In this document: positions 10,301 through 25,300 of the stretch, piece by piece
Numbering within the stretch: position 1 is the stretch's first letter
Layout: each line of letters starts with the position of its first letter
Assembly: GCF_954871325.1 (NCBI RefSeq)
Contig: NC_088775.1
Location: 12,377,561-12,441,560, forward strand
Source: Gordionus sp. m RMFG-2023
Taxonomy: Eukaryota > Nematomorpha > Gordioida > Chordodea > Parachordodidae
DNA length: 64,000 nucleotides
Direction of reading: 5' to 3'
Translations under genes and position numbers: made by a program
The notes under the pieces: model-generated
The model's input: the letters and a program-made list of their open reading frames with translations, nothing else
Told to the model about the DNA's origin: nothing
The model's database searches: none

Positions 10301-13300
10301 TTTCCTCCTAATTTTTTAATAAAGTTTACGTAACGAAAATTATATTTTAACGAAGTAATTTTTTCAGCTTATTACTTACGAAAAATTATATTGAATCACC
10401 GAAACCACATGCAAGAAATTTGCCATTTTTTAAAGAAAGAAATCATGGACAGAAATGTCCTGAACTAAAGGACTCGGACAAAAATACCCCTGAAAAAAAT
10501 AGCCACAAATAAAAAAACACTGGACAAAAATGCCCCAATTTAGAAATTTGTTTAAATGCATAAAAGGGAGTAATTTTAAACATGCTCACCCTTACCCTTT
10601 CAGGTGCTGAAAAAAACTACTTATAATTTTTTATTTTTGTTATAGCGAAGAAGCTTATTTTTATCTATATAATTAAAAAATTTCAAAAATATTATTTATA
10701 AAATAAGTGGAATATGGATATCACCACATCTTCCCAACCATATCAGGAATAACAATTTATAAGCAATTAAATAGAACAGATTGAATGTACCTCCATCTTA
10801 TTTATTTAAAACCTTTAATCATCTAAATTTATAAGTTAATCGCTTTAATCTTTAACAAACATGAAAATTTTATCCTTTTTTTAAAAAAGATTTTTAAACA
10901 TTGGTAAATTTAAAAAAAATAAATAAATGCCATATTCGTTTAATTCCTATTTCAAATATAATTATAACTTGTGTTGTTAGGCCTACAAAAAAACGAATCG
11001 AATCGAATATTCGAATCGAATAATTGCGCTATTCGTATTCGTACGAATAATAAAATCATTATTCGTTTCGATTCGTCGAATATTCGATTCGATTCAATTC
11101 GAAAATTTTTCTAAAGCTTATAAAATATTTTGCAAAAAAATTTTTACAGATGTTTAAAGATGACACTTTTAAGGATTCTCTAAACTAATTGTCATTTTTG
11201 CATATAAAATATAACAAAATTTTAGAAAGTATTTCATTATAGATTTTATTTATTAAAAATACTTTAGTAGCATAAATTTCCTTTATTTAATTATTAATAT
11301 AATTTTTAGAGGTGATTATGACAATGTAATAGAGGATGAAGATATTATAATGCACTATCTGAATTAGATTGTCTTTAAAATTTGCCAAAAATAAGGTTAC
11401 TAAATGGGAAAAGGATTTTCCTAATCAAATAATAAGAACTAGTCAAAAAATTTAGTTATTTATCTGCCAGGAGCTCGAGAATATGGGAAAGAGGCACACT
11501 CTATAAAAATGTTTTGACTTGTTCATATCATCAAAAAAGATTAAAGAGAAACAATCAAAATAAAATAATTATGTTTTACTTTGAAGCTTTTCCTTTTCTT
11601 CTATTAAACTTTTTCAGCAAATATAACATGTTATGATTTGATTATTGATAATAGGAAATAAAATAAAACTGATATCCACTAGGAAAATGTAATCACTTCT
11701 TTTTATTTTACTTGCAATAAAATATTTGCGAATAATTACGAATATTTATATATAAATAATTTCGAATAATACGAATAATTTTCCTCATTATTCATATTCG
11801 ATTCGAAATTTCGAATCGAATAATTGTGTTATTCGTATTCGTAAAATACGAATCGAATCGAATCAAATAACAAATAATTCGTGTAAATTAGAGTGTTTAA
11901 AAATATATTTAATTTTAATATTTTTGGGGGTTTAAATAAAGATGTACTTGACACTAAATTCAAATTTAATATTTTTATAAGTGATCTCGAATTTATATAA
12001 TCGTTATTTTTAATTTTTGGAAGGCAATTAATAATTCCTCTATCTGCTGAAACTTATCAGCAATATAAGATTTGCATAATTTTTAAATAGTTTAAAAATT
12101 TAAAAGGGGGTGTATCATTAAAATTATTTTCTGGCATCCCCTTCCTTTAAGGCCTGGCGTAATTGCCTTCCAAAAATTAAAAATATTATAAGCGTTAAAA
12201 TTATTTTTTTTTGAAAATTAGAGTATTTTTGTTCTTCTATCCTTCTGTCTGGTTTATTTTTGTCCAGTATCTTTATGTTCAGTTCATATTAAAGAAAGTT
12301 AGATGAAAAAATATTCATTTCTTAAGTTAAATTTTTATTACGATCTCCATTTTTGTAACCATTCTTTCTTTAATTGTTTCCCTTTGTTCATATTTAATAA
12401 GGGTCGATAAACTCTTAATAATACGAATTATATTTTTATACAACAAACACAGCAACTTTGTTTCTTGTTCATTCAAATGATTTATTTAGCCTTTTATATT
12501 ATTGATTAGATACATAGCTTGGAATTTTCACGAAACCTTTCAAGGCGTTTACAATTTTACCGGTGACCACGATATTTTCAAATTTTTGGAAACAGCTCAA
12601 AAAGTCGGCTTAAACGTGATATTGAGACCTGGCCCTTACATCGACGCTGAATGGGATTTCGTAAATTTTTTAGAAAAAAATTATTTTTTTAAAATATCTA
12701 TGAAAATAATAAAATTCATTATTTTACGAATATTAATAAACAAAATTCGTTAAATTACGAATATTAATAAAATTCATATTTCAAATATATTATAATGATT
12801 CCTACAAAATTCTGTCAAAACAAAATAAGGTGCTTAAAAAAAATTTTTTTTTCTATAACATTTGAGAGATGGGTGGAGAAATGTGTCACTTTATTCAAAA
12901 GAATTCGAAATATTTTTGGGATCATAGTCGAATACCATTTTCCTTGCAACCACATATCGTAAAAAAAATGGCTACCACATTTTAGGAAACGTTACTAATG
13001 CTGTTAAGAGATAGAAACAAACTTGCAAGACTCATGAAAATCTTATGTAAAAAAATATCAGCGAAGTTAATTATATATAATGTGACCACGAACAGTGATG
13101 AATGAACCAAATTACGAAAATTTACCATGAAATTGAGTTTTTTTTAACCCCATGCAAATTCTTGAAACGTGAACTAAATGTTTTTATTCCACTAGAGAAA
13201 TAAAAGTCAATATTTTTTATCTTCAAATTATTAAACTTCTTTCTATAGTACGCCCCAGTCTACTCTTGGTGGTTCACTTTTCTCTTTAATTCCTTTTCTC

Positions 13301-16300
13301 TGCATTCTGCTATCATGGGCATCGGCATTGGGAATACCCATTCTTTTCATGTCCTATATAGACAACCTTCAACCTTTGTGTTATTTATAGATAGTTTTGA
13401 AATGATTTTTGTTTCGTCACACCAAACTTTTTAGTTAACTATGCAATCCGCCGAGGGAACAGTGATCTGATTTCTGCTTAAGATCTCAGGGAACCTTTTA
13501 ACTAACCTGCTTTAACCACTTTAAAACTTTTTCAAGTTTAAAGGTAGCAGAATATCGAGAAGGCTATAGACCATTTAATATATGATAGAAATGAACAATT
13601 TTATTTAATATATAAGTTTTTCATTGAATCCAGCTGCATCCTCATTTCCTCCACAAAAAAAACAAATTTTTTATTGGGGCTTCTCATAATTTATGACCTC
13701 ATGATGACTCCATAACTTAACAAATTTTTCCTGATCCCTTTCTCTCAAAGCGAGTTATGGGGCCCTCTGAAACGTAGTTAAATTGATCATATTGTCCCAG
13801 TTTCACTCATTTCGTAAATATATATTTTTTTAAATGATTATATTTTAGTCTTTTATTTATTAATAATATTAATATATAAGCTTTGACATAATTTTTTTTT
13901 ATAAAATTATTACTTTTGCATTATGTCTCTTTTGATATATACAAATTTGAAAGATCAATTAATTTTATTCATGTCAAATTTAGTTTATAAAAATTTTGAC
14001 AATAAATACTTCCAAAATTTACTATCACATTATTCTTATTTTTCCATCTCTTTTATATTTTTTTATCTAACCTAAAAACCCCAGTAACTCACCAGGAATC
14101 GGCTCACATTCCTTGAAATAGAATTACCTTACCCCACAAATCTTTATATCATCATTAACATTATATTTGAATATGATATTCTTTTTTATATTATATTTGA
14201 ATTGTGTTTTATCTAAGTTTTATTATTGTACACATGCCTTATAATTTGGGGTTAGTGTGAGGTGCTGCCTAATGCAACATCTATCAAATTGGTTTTTTAT
14301 TTATTTTTCATTTGGATAGGCACTGCCAAATTTATTTATATATATTTTAAAAATCGTGATTTTCGGAAAGCATATGTGCCTAGTCGATAAAAGCGTCGCC
14401 CAATCTGCTGGTTTTGGGCTCATATCCCAGCAAGGATCATGTTTTTTCTGAAGCCAACTTGATAGTTCTGTCCTTGGGGTGATGATATATAGGATATCGG
14501 ACTTGGCCACGTGATTCTGTTAATATATATTAAATAATAAGTAGGTCTTATTAGTCTTATTACATTTAGGCCTACAAAAAAACGAATCGAATAATTTATT
14601 ATTCGTAAATTCATTATTCATTATTCATGTTCATAAGAATAATAAAATCATTACTTTATTCGATTCGTCGAATATTCTATTCGGAAATTTTTCTAAAGCT
14701 TATAAAAAATAATTATATTTTGCCAAAATAATTATAAATAGATGTGGATGTTTTAAAATGATATCTTTGAGGATTCTACTAAAACTAATTGTCATTAGCA
14801 TATCAAAATTTACAGAAAATAACAAACTAAATAAAACCCATTGGATTTCATACCGTTATCCGAATAATTGACCAAAAACACCCGATTTTTGGAGTTGGAA
14901 ATTCTTATAAAAATATTTGACAACAACCAGTTTTTCAAGCATAAAGTCTTTCTAATGGTTTCTTCCTTCAAAGACATTCTAATCTTCATTATCATATTCC
15001 TACTGAGAATAACCACTCACATGAAGCCTAAGATCCCTGAATGGACAATATATCAGTTGCCATCTTTGACAACACAAGAAAACGATCCCCATGCAATCTC
15101 CACTATTCTAATTGGCTCTTACTAGAAGTGATTCTTAATTCATTAAGATATATTTCAGCCACACGTATTGATGAGACGATATTTTGTTTGAATATTTTAT
15201 CCATATTTGACTGGACTATTGTTTTATCAGATGATGTATTGTATTCATTATATATTTCCTTAAATTTTTCCAATAAAGTTGTATATTTGAGGTAGGTAAT
15301 TGTCAAAGCTTTGTTATAAATAATTTCAAATAATACGAATAATTTAGAAAAATACGAATTTTGAATACGAATCGAATAATAAAAAGTTTACTATCGACGA
15401 TATTTTTTCTTATTATTCATGTTCGATTATTCGAATCGAATAATTGTGCTATTCGTATTCAATACGAAAACAAAGTAGTTCGTTTTAGGCCTAATTACAA
15501 TTTATTAAATTTTGGTTGGTATTTAGCAAATTAGTTTAACATTTAGAAATTTGCTCTATGTTAGTATCTATCATTAACCATAATTTTGAGTAGTATGTTT
15601 ATCATTTTTAGTTGGATAAATTTTATATAAATAAAATTTATACTAAAAACAGTTTATTATTTCTAATTTTTTAAATTTTAATTTCAAATTACAAATTCAA
15701 TTTCTAGTTTAATTAGTAATAATATAAATTGACGCTGCAATTAAAAACATGGTGATAAATACAAATATACAAATTGCACTATAAGAGGGAGAAGAATTAG
15801 AAACGTATTTATCTTGGTTTAAAAGTTTTAGCCTTAAAAATTACAGAGGAGATACAAAAACTTTCCCTATTTCTAACTAACCTAGGTCACAACATATACA
15901 ATTGTATAATATTTGTTCACCTACTAAGCCATAGGAGAAATGGTTAATAGAGCTGATAGAAATTCTCAAAAGATTACCTGGCTTCTAAAACTAATACTAT
16001 ATTACAAAGGTGGAAATTTGCGACCAAACAAAAGAAAAATGAATCTATAACTTCAATTTACCAAAGACTAAAATATTTAGCCATTAACTGCCTATTTGAG
16101 GATATTTTAGATCATTCTTTACCAGATAGTCGACATTACATTACGTTTATTAGGACTTTTGGTAAAGCGTTAGAAATGTCTACAAGATGGAAAATGTAAG
16201 AATAGAAGTAGCGAGGCTGCAATCAACATCGAACCTAAAAGCAATTTGTTAAAAGCCATCTTGGAGCTTTTACAGGTTGTGAGGGATCGCATACATGTTT

Positions 16301-19300
16301 CAACTTTAATAAAGTCGGACATATTACTAAGGTATGTAGAATTAAAAAAAGATTATCCTTCAATTCATATTAAGTTCTGAAGACAAGACGATAAGGCTTA
16401 TCCACACGAATTTCAACAATTCAATTGCAATGAACAATTCATAGAATCAAGGTTAAATTCATCCAAAGATTTTATGAAAAATTGATAATTCAATCTCAAT
16501 CCTTTGAATTCTTAATTGAGGGAGCCGTGGTTTCAATTAGAAATTGGGACACCTACAAAAAATGTAAAACCGGGAAATTACCATCCTCTATTCGTCTAAA
16601 GTCATATTAGGGAAATTCCATCGAGATTTAAAAAAAACTGAATTATTTATTGAATAGCCAATACAATCCAACCTCAAGATTTCTATATATCACGAACTGG
16701 TAAAAATATTTTAGGACGCGATATTATAGTGCCAAATTCAGAACTACTAACAATACATTGACAAGAACAATGAAATAGGTGAGTGCAATTGGTTCAAAGA
16801 GTTTTCAAAATTATTCGAAAATACGCCTAGTAACCCTTAAAAACTTCAAAGCTTATCTACAATAAAGAAACAACGTACCAGTGAACAATTTTTCCAGATC
16901 CGGACAAATTCCATATGCTTATAAAGACGAATATAAATACGCGATAGATCAACTAATGCAGAAAGGAATTAAAAGTAAAATAACTTATTCTTATATCGTT
17001 TCACCTGTGGTACCTATCAATTTGTTGAGATTTCAGATACTCTATATAAAAGAATATTTTATGACATAAGTACCCACTACCTACTATACAAAATATTTTA
17101 AATTGGACAAAACAAGATACTATTTACATTGGACATGAAGGATACACCTACCATATTTCAAAGATCCCTCGATTTATTATTAAACAACATACAGGCACAT
17201 ATGATTATTTTGATAATATTGTAGGGAGGTAAAAATTCCGTCCATCATGATGTAAATTTACGACCCTGTTTGTATTATGTATTTGCTGGCATTGTTATTT
17301 TTTTTGTTTCGTTTTTTAAATTTTTTTTTTGTCTTTTTGACTATTTAGTCGATAGGTTAATGATGCTTACTACCTTAAGGTAATACCTATCAAATTTGAT
17401 TTTGTTCATTTTTCATTTGGATAGGCACTACCAAATATATTTATAATATATAATTGAAAAATCATGATTTTTGGAAAGCCTCTATGGCCTAGTAGGCAAG
17501 AGCTTGGTTTACTGATCATGGTTCCGGGTTCGAATCCCGGGAATGGGCATGTTTTTTTTCTTATGCTAACTTGGTGGTTCCATCATTGGGGGGATAATAT
17601 ATAGGAGGCCGGACTCGACCACGTGATTCCGTATTAATATATTAAATAATAAGGGTCTTATTACATTTTAATAAATTTTGGTCGGTATTTAGCAAATTAG
17701 GTTGGTATTTAGAATATTTCCATACATTCACTTGGTAGTAAGCATCATTAACCTAGTCGATACACAAATAAGTATTATTTTATTTAAAGGGCCAAAATAA
17801 TAAATCGAAATCTCAAAACGATTTGACATAATTGATATATTATTTAATTTTTAAAACAAAAATATTATAATGCCTAAATCTTTTTCTACTTCCGGTTTTT
17901 TGGCAAAGATGCATCGGTACCATTTTATTTGCCGATACCGAATACTAATACTAAGTTTAAAAAAATTTTTCCTTAAAGGGTGGGCTGCCATATTGGTTGC
18001 TCAAAGACGAAAAGTTCCTTAAACAAAATACGGCTCGAAGTTCTGACTCGAGTTATATGTCTCACGTTGTATCCTGGTTCAATTATATACTTCCGCAATT
18101 AAACCCTTATTTGTACAAAAATGGAGGACCTATCATCTCTGTTCAAGTTTAGAATTTGTTTAACATCCATTACATATATATGACGCGATTTGCATTATCC
18201 GATTTGACACGATTTAACAGCGGAGCGATTACATGAATAAGAATTAAAAAATAAAATTAATATTAAAAAAGAAAATTGATCTCATAGATTTAAAAATCGA
18301 TCGGTTCCCATTCTTATTTGCGAAAACAAAAATCACGAAAAATGGTGAATTACGCTTACTTACATATCCTAGAAAAAAATTTAAATTTTGAAAATAATAT
18401 AAATAGAAGTTAGGGAAGTAGACTCCTATATTTAAATTGATTTTTTAAAAAAATACTGAAAATAGGGAGGGGAAATATCATCAAGAATCTCAAATGAGAC
18501 TCCCACGCTTGGAATCTTTTATATATTTATTCCCATTTTAGCCATCAGACATCATTGGTTAAAGGGGGTTTAGGGGTGGGTTCCGGGTGAAATATACTTA
18601 TCTCGTCTCACTTCCCTAAAAACAATTTTTTAAAAAATAAATATAGTTTATTTGTAAAGAAATTTAAAGTCATTTATCATATTTTTTATATTTATAGAAA
18701 TATATTATTCTTTCTATCTTACCCTTTTTAAATAATTAACTCAATGATTTTGGCTACTTCAATTAATCAGAAATCATGTCCAATAAATTTATTTACGCAA
18801 TTAGCGACAAATTTAAAATACAAATTAGTAAATATTACCGATAAAATATAATTTAAAAAAAATAAGATGTTTTACCTTTTTTATCTTGCTTATATTTTTC
18901 ATTTCATGAATATAATAACAAACATTTATTAATAATGTTAACAAAAATTCGGAAAGGAAATATAATTTTCGCTTTATGATATCTCGAATAAACATAAAAA
19001 GAGCTACTATAACTTTAAAAATTAACCAAATTGGAGATATTATGTTTATTCTATCTATATATTTCTTAAGCCCTAACAATATTGGTATAACCACTAGTAT
19101 TAAAATCTCCTTATTTAATAATTACACCTTTATTCTCGCTTTATATCTAACCCTGGTAGCAGCTTTTATTTAGGCTGCTCAACTGCCTTGAAGAGGCTGA
19201 CTACTAGCACATAGCTGCTCATACCCCTATCTCATCATTAGTTCATTTTAGTATTTTAATAATGATTTGTTGAATTTGAATTCTGACTAATTGAGGTAAC

Positions 19301-22300
19301 CAAAAACCGTTGAGTTGATTAAAAAAGTGTATGATTGAAAGAAATTTATACCAATTTTTGGTAAGTTTAAATTTTTTAAAAGGGGGATGATATATTTCCC
19401 TTCAAAAAATTTAAGACGATTCTCTGGACCCCTTTGATATTTGGGTTAATTTTCTATAAACCAGAGTGCACGTAATTAAAGCAGTGTTCAAATTTTAGCA
19501 TCCTAACTTATATTTTTGAAGATATCAAAAGGTCAAAATAGTGTTGTTAAATGGCTCGATTTGAACCTATTTTTTAAGAAAATAAAGCCAAATTAATTGG
19601 ATTTCACGAATAGATGTCAAAAACTTTGTGCCATCTATGAGAAAAATTATCAAGCTTGCGTAATATTTCTCTGGATAAAATATTGTGTTAGTCATTTTAA
19701 AAATCGGTTCAAATCGAGGTCAAAATATGGAAAATGACCTATTTTTGCTCTCATCCATTGCCGTTTTTAATGTACAACTATCCATTTAACTCTATTCTAA
19801 AGTTAAAAGAAAGCCTTATAAAATAATTTATTATATAATTTTAAGCTAATGTCACTAAGACCAATCGATCTATATTTGTGCGGAAAAAAATTGGGATGCC
19901 AAATTTTCGCATATATGGGAAAAATCTATAAAAATACTGAAAAAACAAAGGAATATATATTTTTATTCAATAGATAGAATGATATTTTTATTCTATCGAA
20001 TAGGGGTATACCGATACCACATTTCTAGGCCTATACGATATTATCGATTAATTGATTTCTGCCGAATACCGGTTCGGTATCATATCTGATTTTGTATTCT
20101 GTAAACATACTAATCGTTTTAATTTTTAACGCATACAATCTACTCATCTCATACTTTTTAATTAGCATCTATAATTTAACTATGCCATAAAATAAATCAA
20201 TTATTAAATATATTTTTAAGATGAATCTAAAAGTATGTATAATATTTTTTATTGATAAATCGCTTATTTATAAAGAAATTTAAGCTATTTACATAATAAG
20301 TAATAAACAAATATATTATAAATTTAAAATAAATATTTGAATTAATAATTAAAATAGATTTTAATCTTATTTATAATGGTTTTTTTAGATATATAACATT
20401 TAAAAAAAAAAAATTTTCAAAAATTAAGACGCCATTTTATCGGATTGGATCGTAAAATTTTATAGTATTATAAATTTTAAATGTTAAATCAATTGTATTA
20501 ATACGAATTCGAATAAAATACAATTTATAATTTTTTTACATATAAAACTAAAAAATATTCTGTCATTTTAGTGTTTTCTTATCGATTTCCATCATGAAAG
20601 TCAATTATTGTCATTTTAATTTTTTTATACATCTATAAAGTAGTGTTAGGGATAAATCTTTAAAATTTTTATTAAAAATCAGAGGGATTCATTATTTTTA
20701 CACGAATCTTAAACTTTAGAATGGGGTTAAATGGACTGCCACATTATAAGAAAAAGGAAAATATTTTAAAAAATATATCATATATACACTTTATTTTTAT
20801 ATTTAAGCGGGCTTTGGGCTGGGACTAATATTTTTATAAAAAAAAATTGAGCCGAATTGGGTTTATATTTAGAAATTTTGCAAGAAACATGGTGCCAATA
20901 TTTTTTATTTGTTTGTACAATGATTAACAACTCGATTAGTGTAAAAATAGAAAACTACATTAAAAAATATTTCGCGCAGAGTCGGGCTTGAAATTAGGCC
21001 TGATGCAGATCATTAATTAGAATCGTTATTTATACAATATCTATAATCTTTAGTAAATCTTTAATTGAAGGACAATCGATAAGCATAAAAATAGGCCACT
21101 TTTCATAAGTCTTGTTAAATGGCTTGATATGTGGCCGATTTTTTTATAAACGGCCGACTTATTATTTTTGGCAAAAATTTTTTTTCACAACCCTCGAGAT
21201 TTCCTTAATGGCTACCCAAACCTTTGTGCCATCTATAGCTAAAATCTTCAAGGTTTTAATATATTTTTGGATAAATTTAATTAACCCTTTTTGAAAAATC
21301 GGCTCAAACGGGAAATATATTAAATTTTTGTATACTCCGCCCCGAATTCACGCTAACTATGAATGCTGAGTAACAACACAAGCTGGGATACTAAATTTTG
21401 GGAGCGCTTTAGTTACTCCCAAGGGCCACCCTCCTTCAATAATGTTTTTTGATCGATTTTACATAAAATGACTTTTAGCAGTGTCGTCACTAGCTCTTAG
21501 GAGCGCGTCATGTACCATTAAAAATTGGAACAAGAACTTTTTAGTTAATAAATTTGTAGGAACGAGATCTAGAAACCGGAACTCTTTTTTCCAAACTCTG
21601 GGTTAAAAATATCATTTAGGGGGATAAGGGAAAATCCAACATTAAATTTGAAAACTTGCGGCACTCCCTTCCCCCTTCAGCGCGGTACCATTGACAAAAT
21701 ATATCTGTTTATTTCAAAAATTGATATAAATATTAAATAAATCAAAATAGGTGGAGAACGAGTATGGTAGTTACTTCGCTTGTGATATGGTCTATTTGCA
21801 AACACTGGTAAATCTACTCAAAGAACATTTGGGGGAAGACATTTTTCTTTTTACGACCGATGGTAATGGATTAGGTTATCTCAAGTGCGGCAAAATACCT
21901 GGGGTTTATGCTACCATTGATTTTGGAAGCGGTTTTTAAAATTTATCTTCTATCCAATTAAAATAACTCAAAAGCTTTTCATGGTGCACAATTTTTATCA
22001 AATAAAAGAAAAAAGGATGGAGTTATTTATTATTTTAAAATTTTTTTATTCCAAGTTTATTATAAGAAATAGGTTATTATACCATTTTCAGTTTTGTTGT
22101 TCAGTCGCATTTAATCAACATGCCTGCTATTCATATTTCCATAGCGATTTGTGTTCAGACTTTATATATAAATTTACACATCCCCTTATTTTCTCTTTTA
22201 GCTATTATTACTCTCCTTAATATTTATATAAAACAAGGGTCTGCCAAGTTGAGGCTCGTATTATTTTTATTGTAAGATAAATTTAAGTCACAAACTTATA

Positions 22301-25300
22301 TTTAAAAAAAAAATCAAATATATATAAAATTATAATACAAAATAATTATAGTTTTCTCGAACTCCATTTACATAATAGAATAAAAAAATATAATAATAGG
22401 AAATTTGACAGCCAAAAATTAGGACATTTAATAATAATAATAAATTTTCATATTCAAATCTTTGTCTCCATTACTACCAATTATTTATTCTTAGTTTTTG
22501 CTTCCTTCAACGACAGAGTGTTTATTATTAAGCAATAATTATTCCTCGTTCTTTGTCCATCTTTTGTTTCATCTAACGACAGTATTACCACTACCAGTAA
22601 TGATCCTAATCTCTGACTAGTGTTGTTAAAAAGCCATTAGGGTCGATTTTTCAAAACGGCCTGATTAAGATTTTAGCCAAAATAATATTATGTAAGCCTC
22701 AAGATTTGAAACCTTTCTCTCAGTTATTTTGGTTATAATCTTAATCGGGCCGTTTTTAAAAATCGAACCAAAACGGGTCTTTTAACAACACTATCTCTGA
22801 CAACCATTTTTAATCCACCATTTTGATGTATCATAAGGTCCTTACCATAAATTAAAAAAATTTTTTGTTTACTCTTCCATCGCACTTTATGAAAATATTG
22901 CGTACGCACACTTTAAAGAAAAATCTCTACTTTCGCACTTTTTAACCACCGATAACCTTTCCTTTTTTGCCTCTTCTTTGTCGCAATTTACCATCACTCC
23001 TTTTTAATCATCAACTTTTTTTCCTTTTTACAATTTTTTATCGCCATTTTTATAATAATCACCAAACAATTTTTTTTTCCCAATAAGCCTCAATTCTGCA
23101 CCATTTTTACAAAATAAAAAAATGATCAACTAAATTGAGACCCATATCAGAGACCTGCAAAGGTACCATTTGCATCCCTGCACAGATTTTTTTTAAAAAA
23201 AAAATAAAAAAAATTTCGGCCCGGATTTGATTAGCTCGGTTTTAAAATATACGGCTCATCCCTGGTATTTAAAAAAAAATAATTTTAGGCCCGTTATTTA
23301 AAAAAATAAAAATGACCTGCAGGTCTCTGGCTCATATTATTTATAATTAATTTATATACTTGAAACGATATAATTATATAATTGAACTTCTTTACATACT
23401 AAAATAAAAATATAATGCACGACATTTGCATCACCATAAAATAATGTAAATTCGATTATCTAATTATCATATACACATTTATATAAATAAGACACTTTCT
23501 CCGATATTTAAATTTTATCTATTCACAACAATTTTCTGACATACACGGTACCTAAAAACTTTAAAAATATTTATTTTCCTTCAATCCCTTCAGAATTATG
23601 ACAAAATTGAGATTTAGGGTGCTTGATTCAATTCAATAAGCATAAGATCAGAATATAAATTGATATATTTTAAGTCTTTCATAAGGTTTGAAATATCCGT
23701 GGGCTATTCAATCTAGAATATATTTAATTATATACCTCCAATATTCATTAAATATTAATATGCAAAATGTGCTTTTTGTATGATGGAGATTATAATTAAA
23801 TCCTTTACGTGCCTGCCTTTTTATTTTTACATAAAGTTTTTTTTTATAACTATAAAATGGGATTTTTTAAAAATAAAATAGAAAAACCCTACTTTGCTTT
23901 CGCTGATTCAAGATATATAAACCCTGGAATCAATTAAAATGATCACTGAATGCATTTACAATATTCGATTATATATATACACCTTTAGATTGGCTATTCT
24001 TTAATTAAAAGTGAGTTAGCTGTAACTATTTTATGGTTTGTACAATACACTTTTAAATGCGTTTAATGCACCAATGCCAATCTAGTAATATATAAATAAT
24101 GAACACTACCAATTTTTCATATATTTCCTCTATAAAATTAATGTTTAACCCCTTTCACGGCCCCGTGATCCTTATGTTATCATCATTTTTTAAATTGAAC
24201 AAAAATTTTTATCGTGGTTTTGTTTTAATTGTTTTTGAACGGTATCTTTTCTCTAAAAAAAATCTGATTTAAAAGGAAACAAACCCTATTTTTTAAAAAA
24301 AACAATAGGTTCGGATGTTGAAGCCTCTTTCAAAGTCCAAAGGCAGGTCGAACCCAAGGGACCTCTTATAAACAGCGAGTACTATACCGGTTGGATTGAT
24401 CATTGGGGCTACCCGCACTCTCTAGTGGATCATGCCAGGGTCACCAAGACTTTGAAGGCCATGTTGGATTCTGCCAATTCAACTTGCGTTAACCTGTATG
24501 TCGTAGAGGGAGGAACATCTTTCGCCTTTTACAACGGAGCTAATATTAATTATTCTGGTTTTAATATTTATTTAATTTTTTCAAGTTTTTTTTGTTACTC
24601 TTTAACGAAGAAAATATAAATACAAAAATGTCTCGCCAAAATGATAATATTTTGAACTCAAACACTGCAGTATAGTTATTGCAATAACGAAGAATATAGT
24701 CATATCATTCTACAAATTCCAATGACTGTATTCATATTTTTCTTTTATTAAAATATCGTTTGTAATTTTCGGATTGGATTCTTAAATATTATTTTTGTTT
24801 ACCTTTAAACACATAATTAATAATAATCTTTATTTTACAAGATATGTACATATTTTATTTTAAGTAAAACTGATTGATATAGATAAACTAAAAGTTACCA
24901 AAATATCCCAAAAAAAATTTATAACATATTATTTTTAATTATAATCTTAAATGGGAAGGGACTTGTATTATATTTAACTTGAACTATTAAAAAGACAGAA
25001 AAATAAATATTATTTTCTTCATTAATATACTATGATTTTTTTAAAATATATATTACGTCTGAATTTTATAGGCAAAAAGGAAAATATTCGCTTTGGAATG
25101 ATTGAATATATGCCCAGCCCTACTAGCTACGATTTCGATGCGCCCATCACCGAGGGTGGGGACCTAACCCCGAAATATTGGGCGATCAGAGATGTTATCG
25201 GACAGGTTTATTTTTTATAATTTGGAATGGATCGGGATCTTAGAAATACCAGTCTCAGTAGACCTATTATCGTTCAATTCTTTTATTATTAGCAATATTT

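Noticed and set aside
17478-17549. A functional tRNA gene
   Set aside because: Only the T arm pairs; the acceptor and anticodon stems do not, and the segment lies inside a repeated element.
14250-17753. The two similar repeats as LTRs of the Ty3-like fragment between them
   Set aside because: Each repeat has its own 9-bp target duplication and terminal inverted repeats, and neither a primer-binding site nor a purine tract adjoins them. They are independent MITE insertions.
19539-19725. An exact 8-bp duplication (ggtcaaaa) as proof of a complete MITE
   Set aside because: The right terminal sequence of the family is missing before the second copy, so the match may be coincidental.
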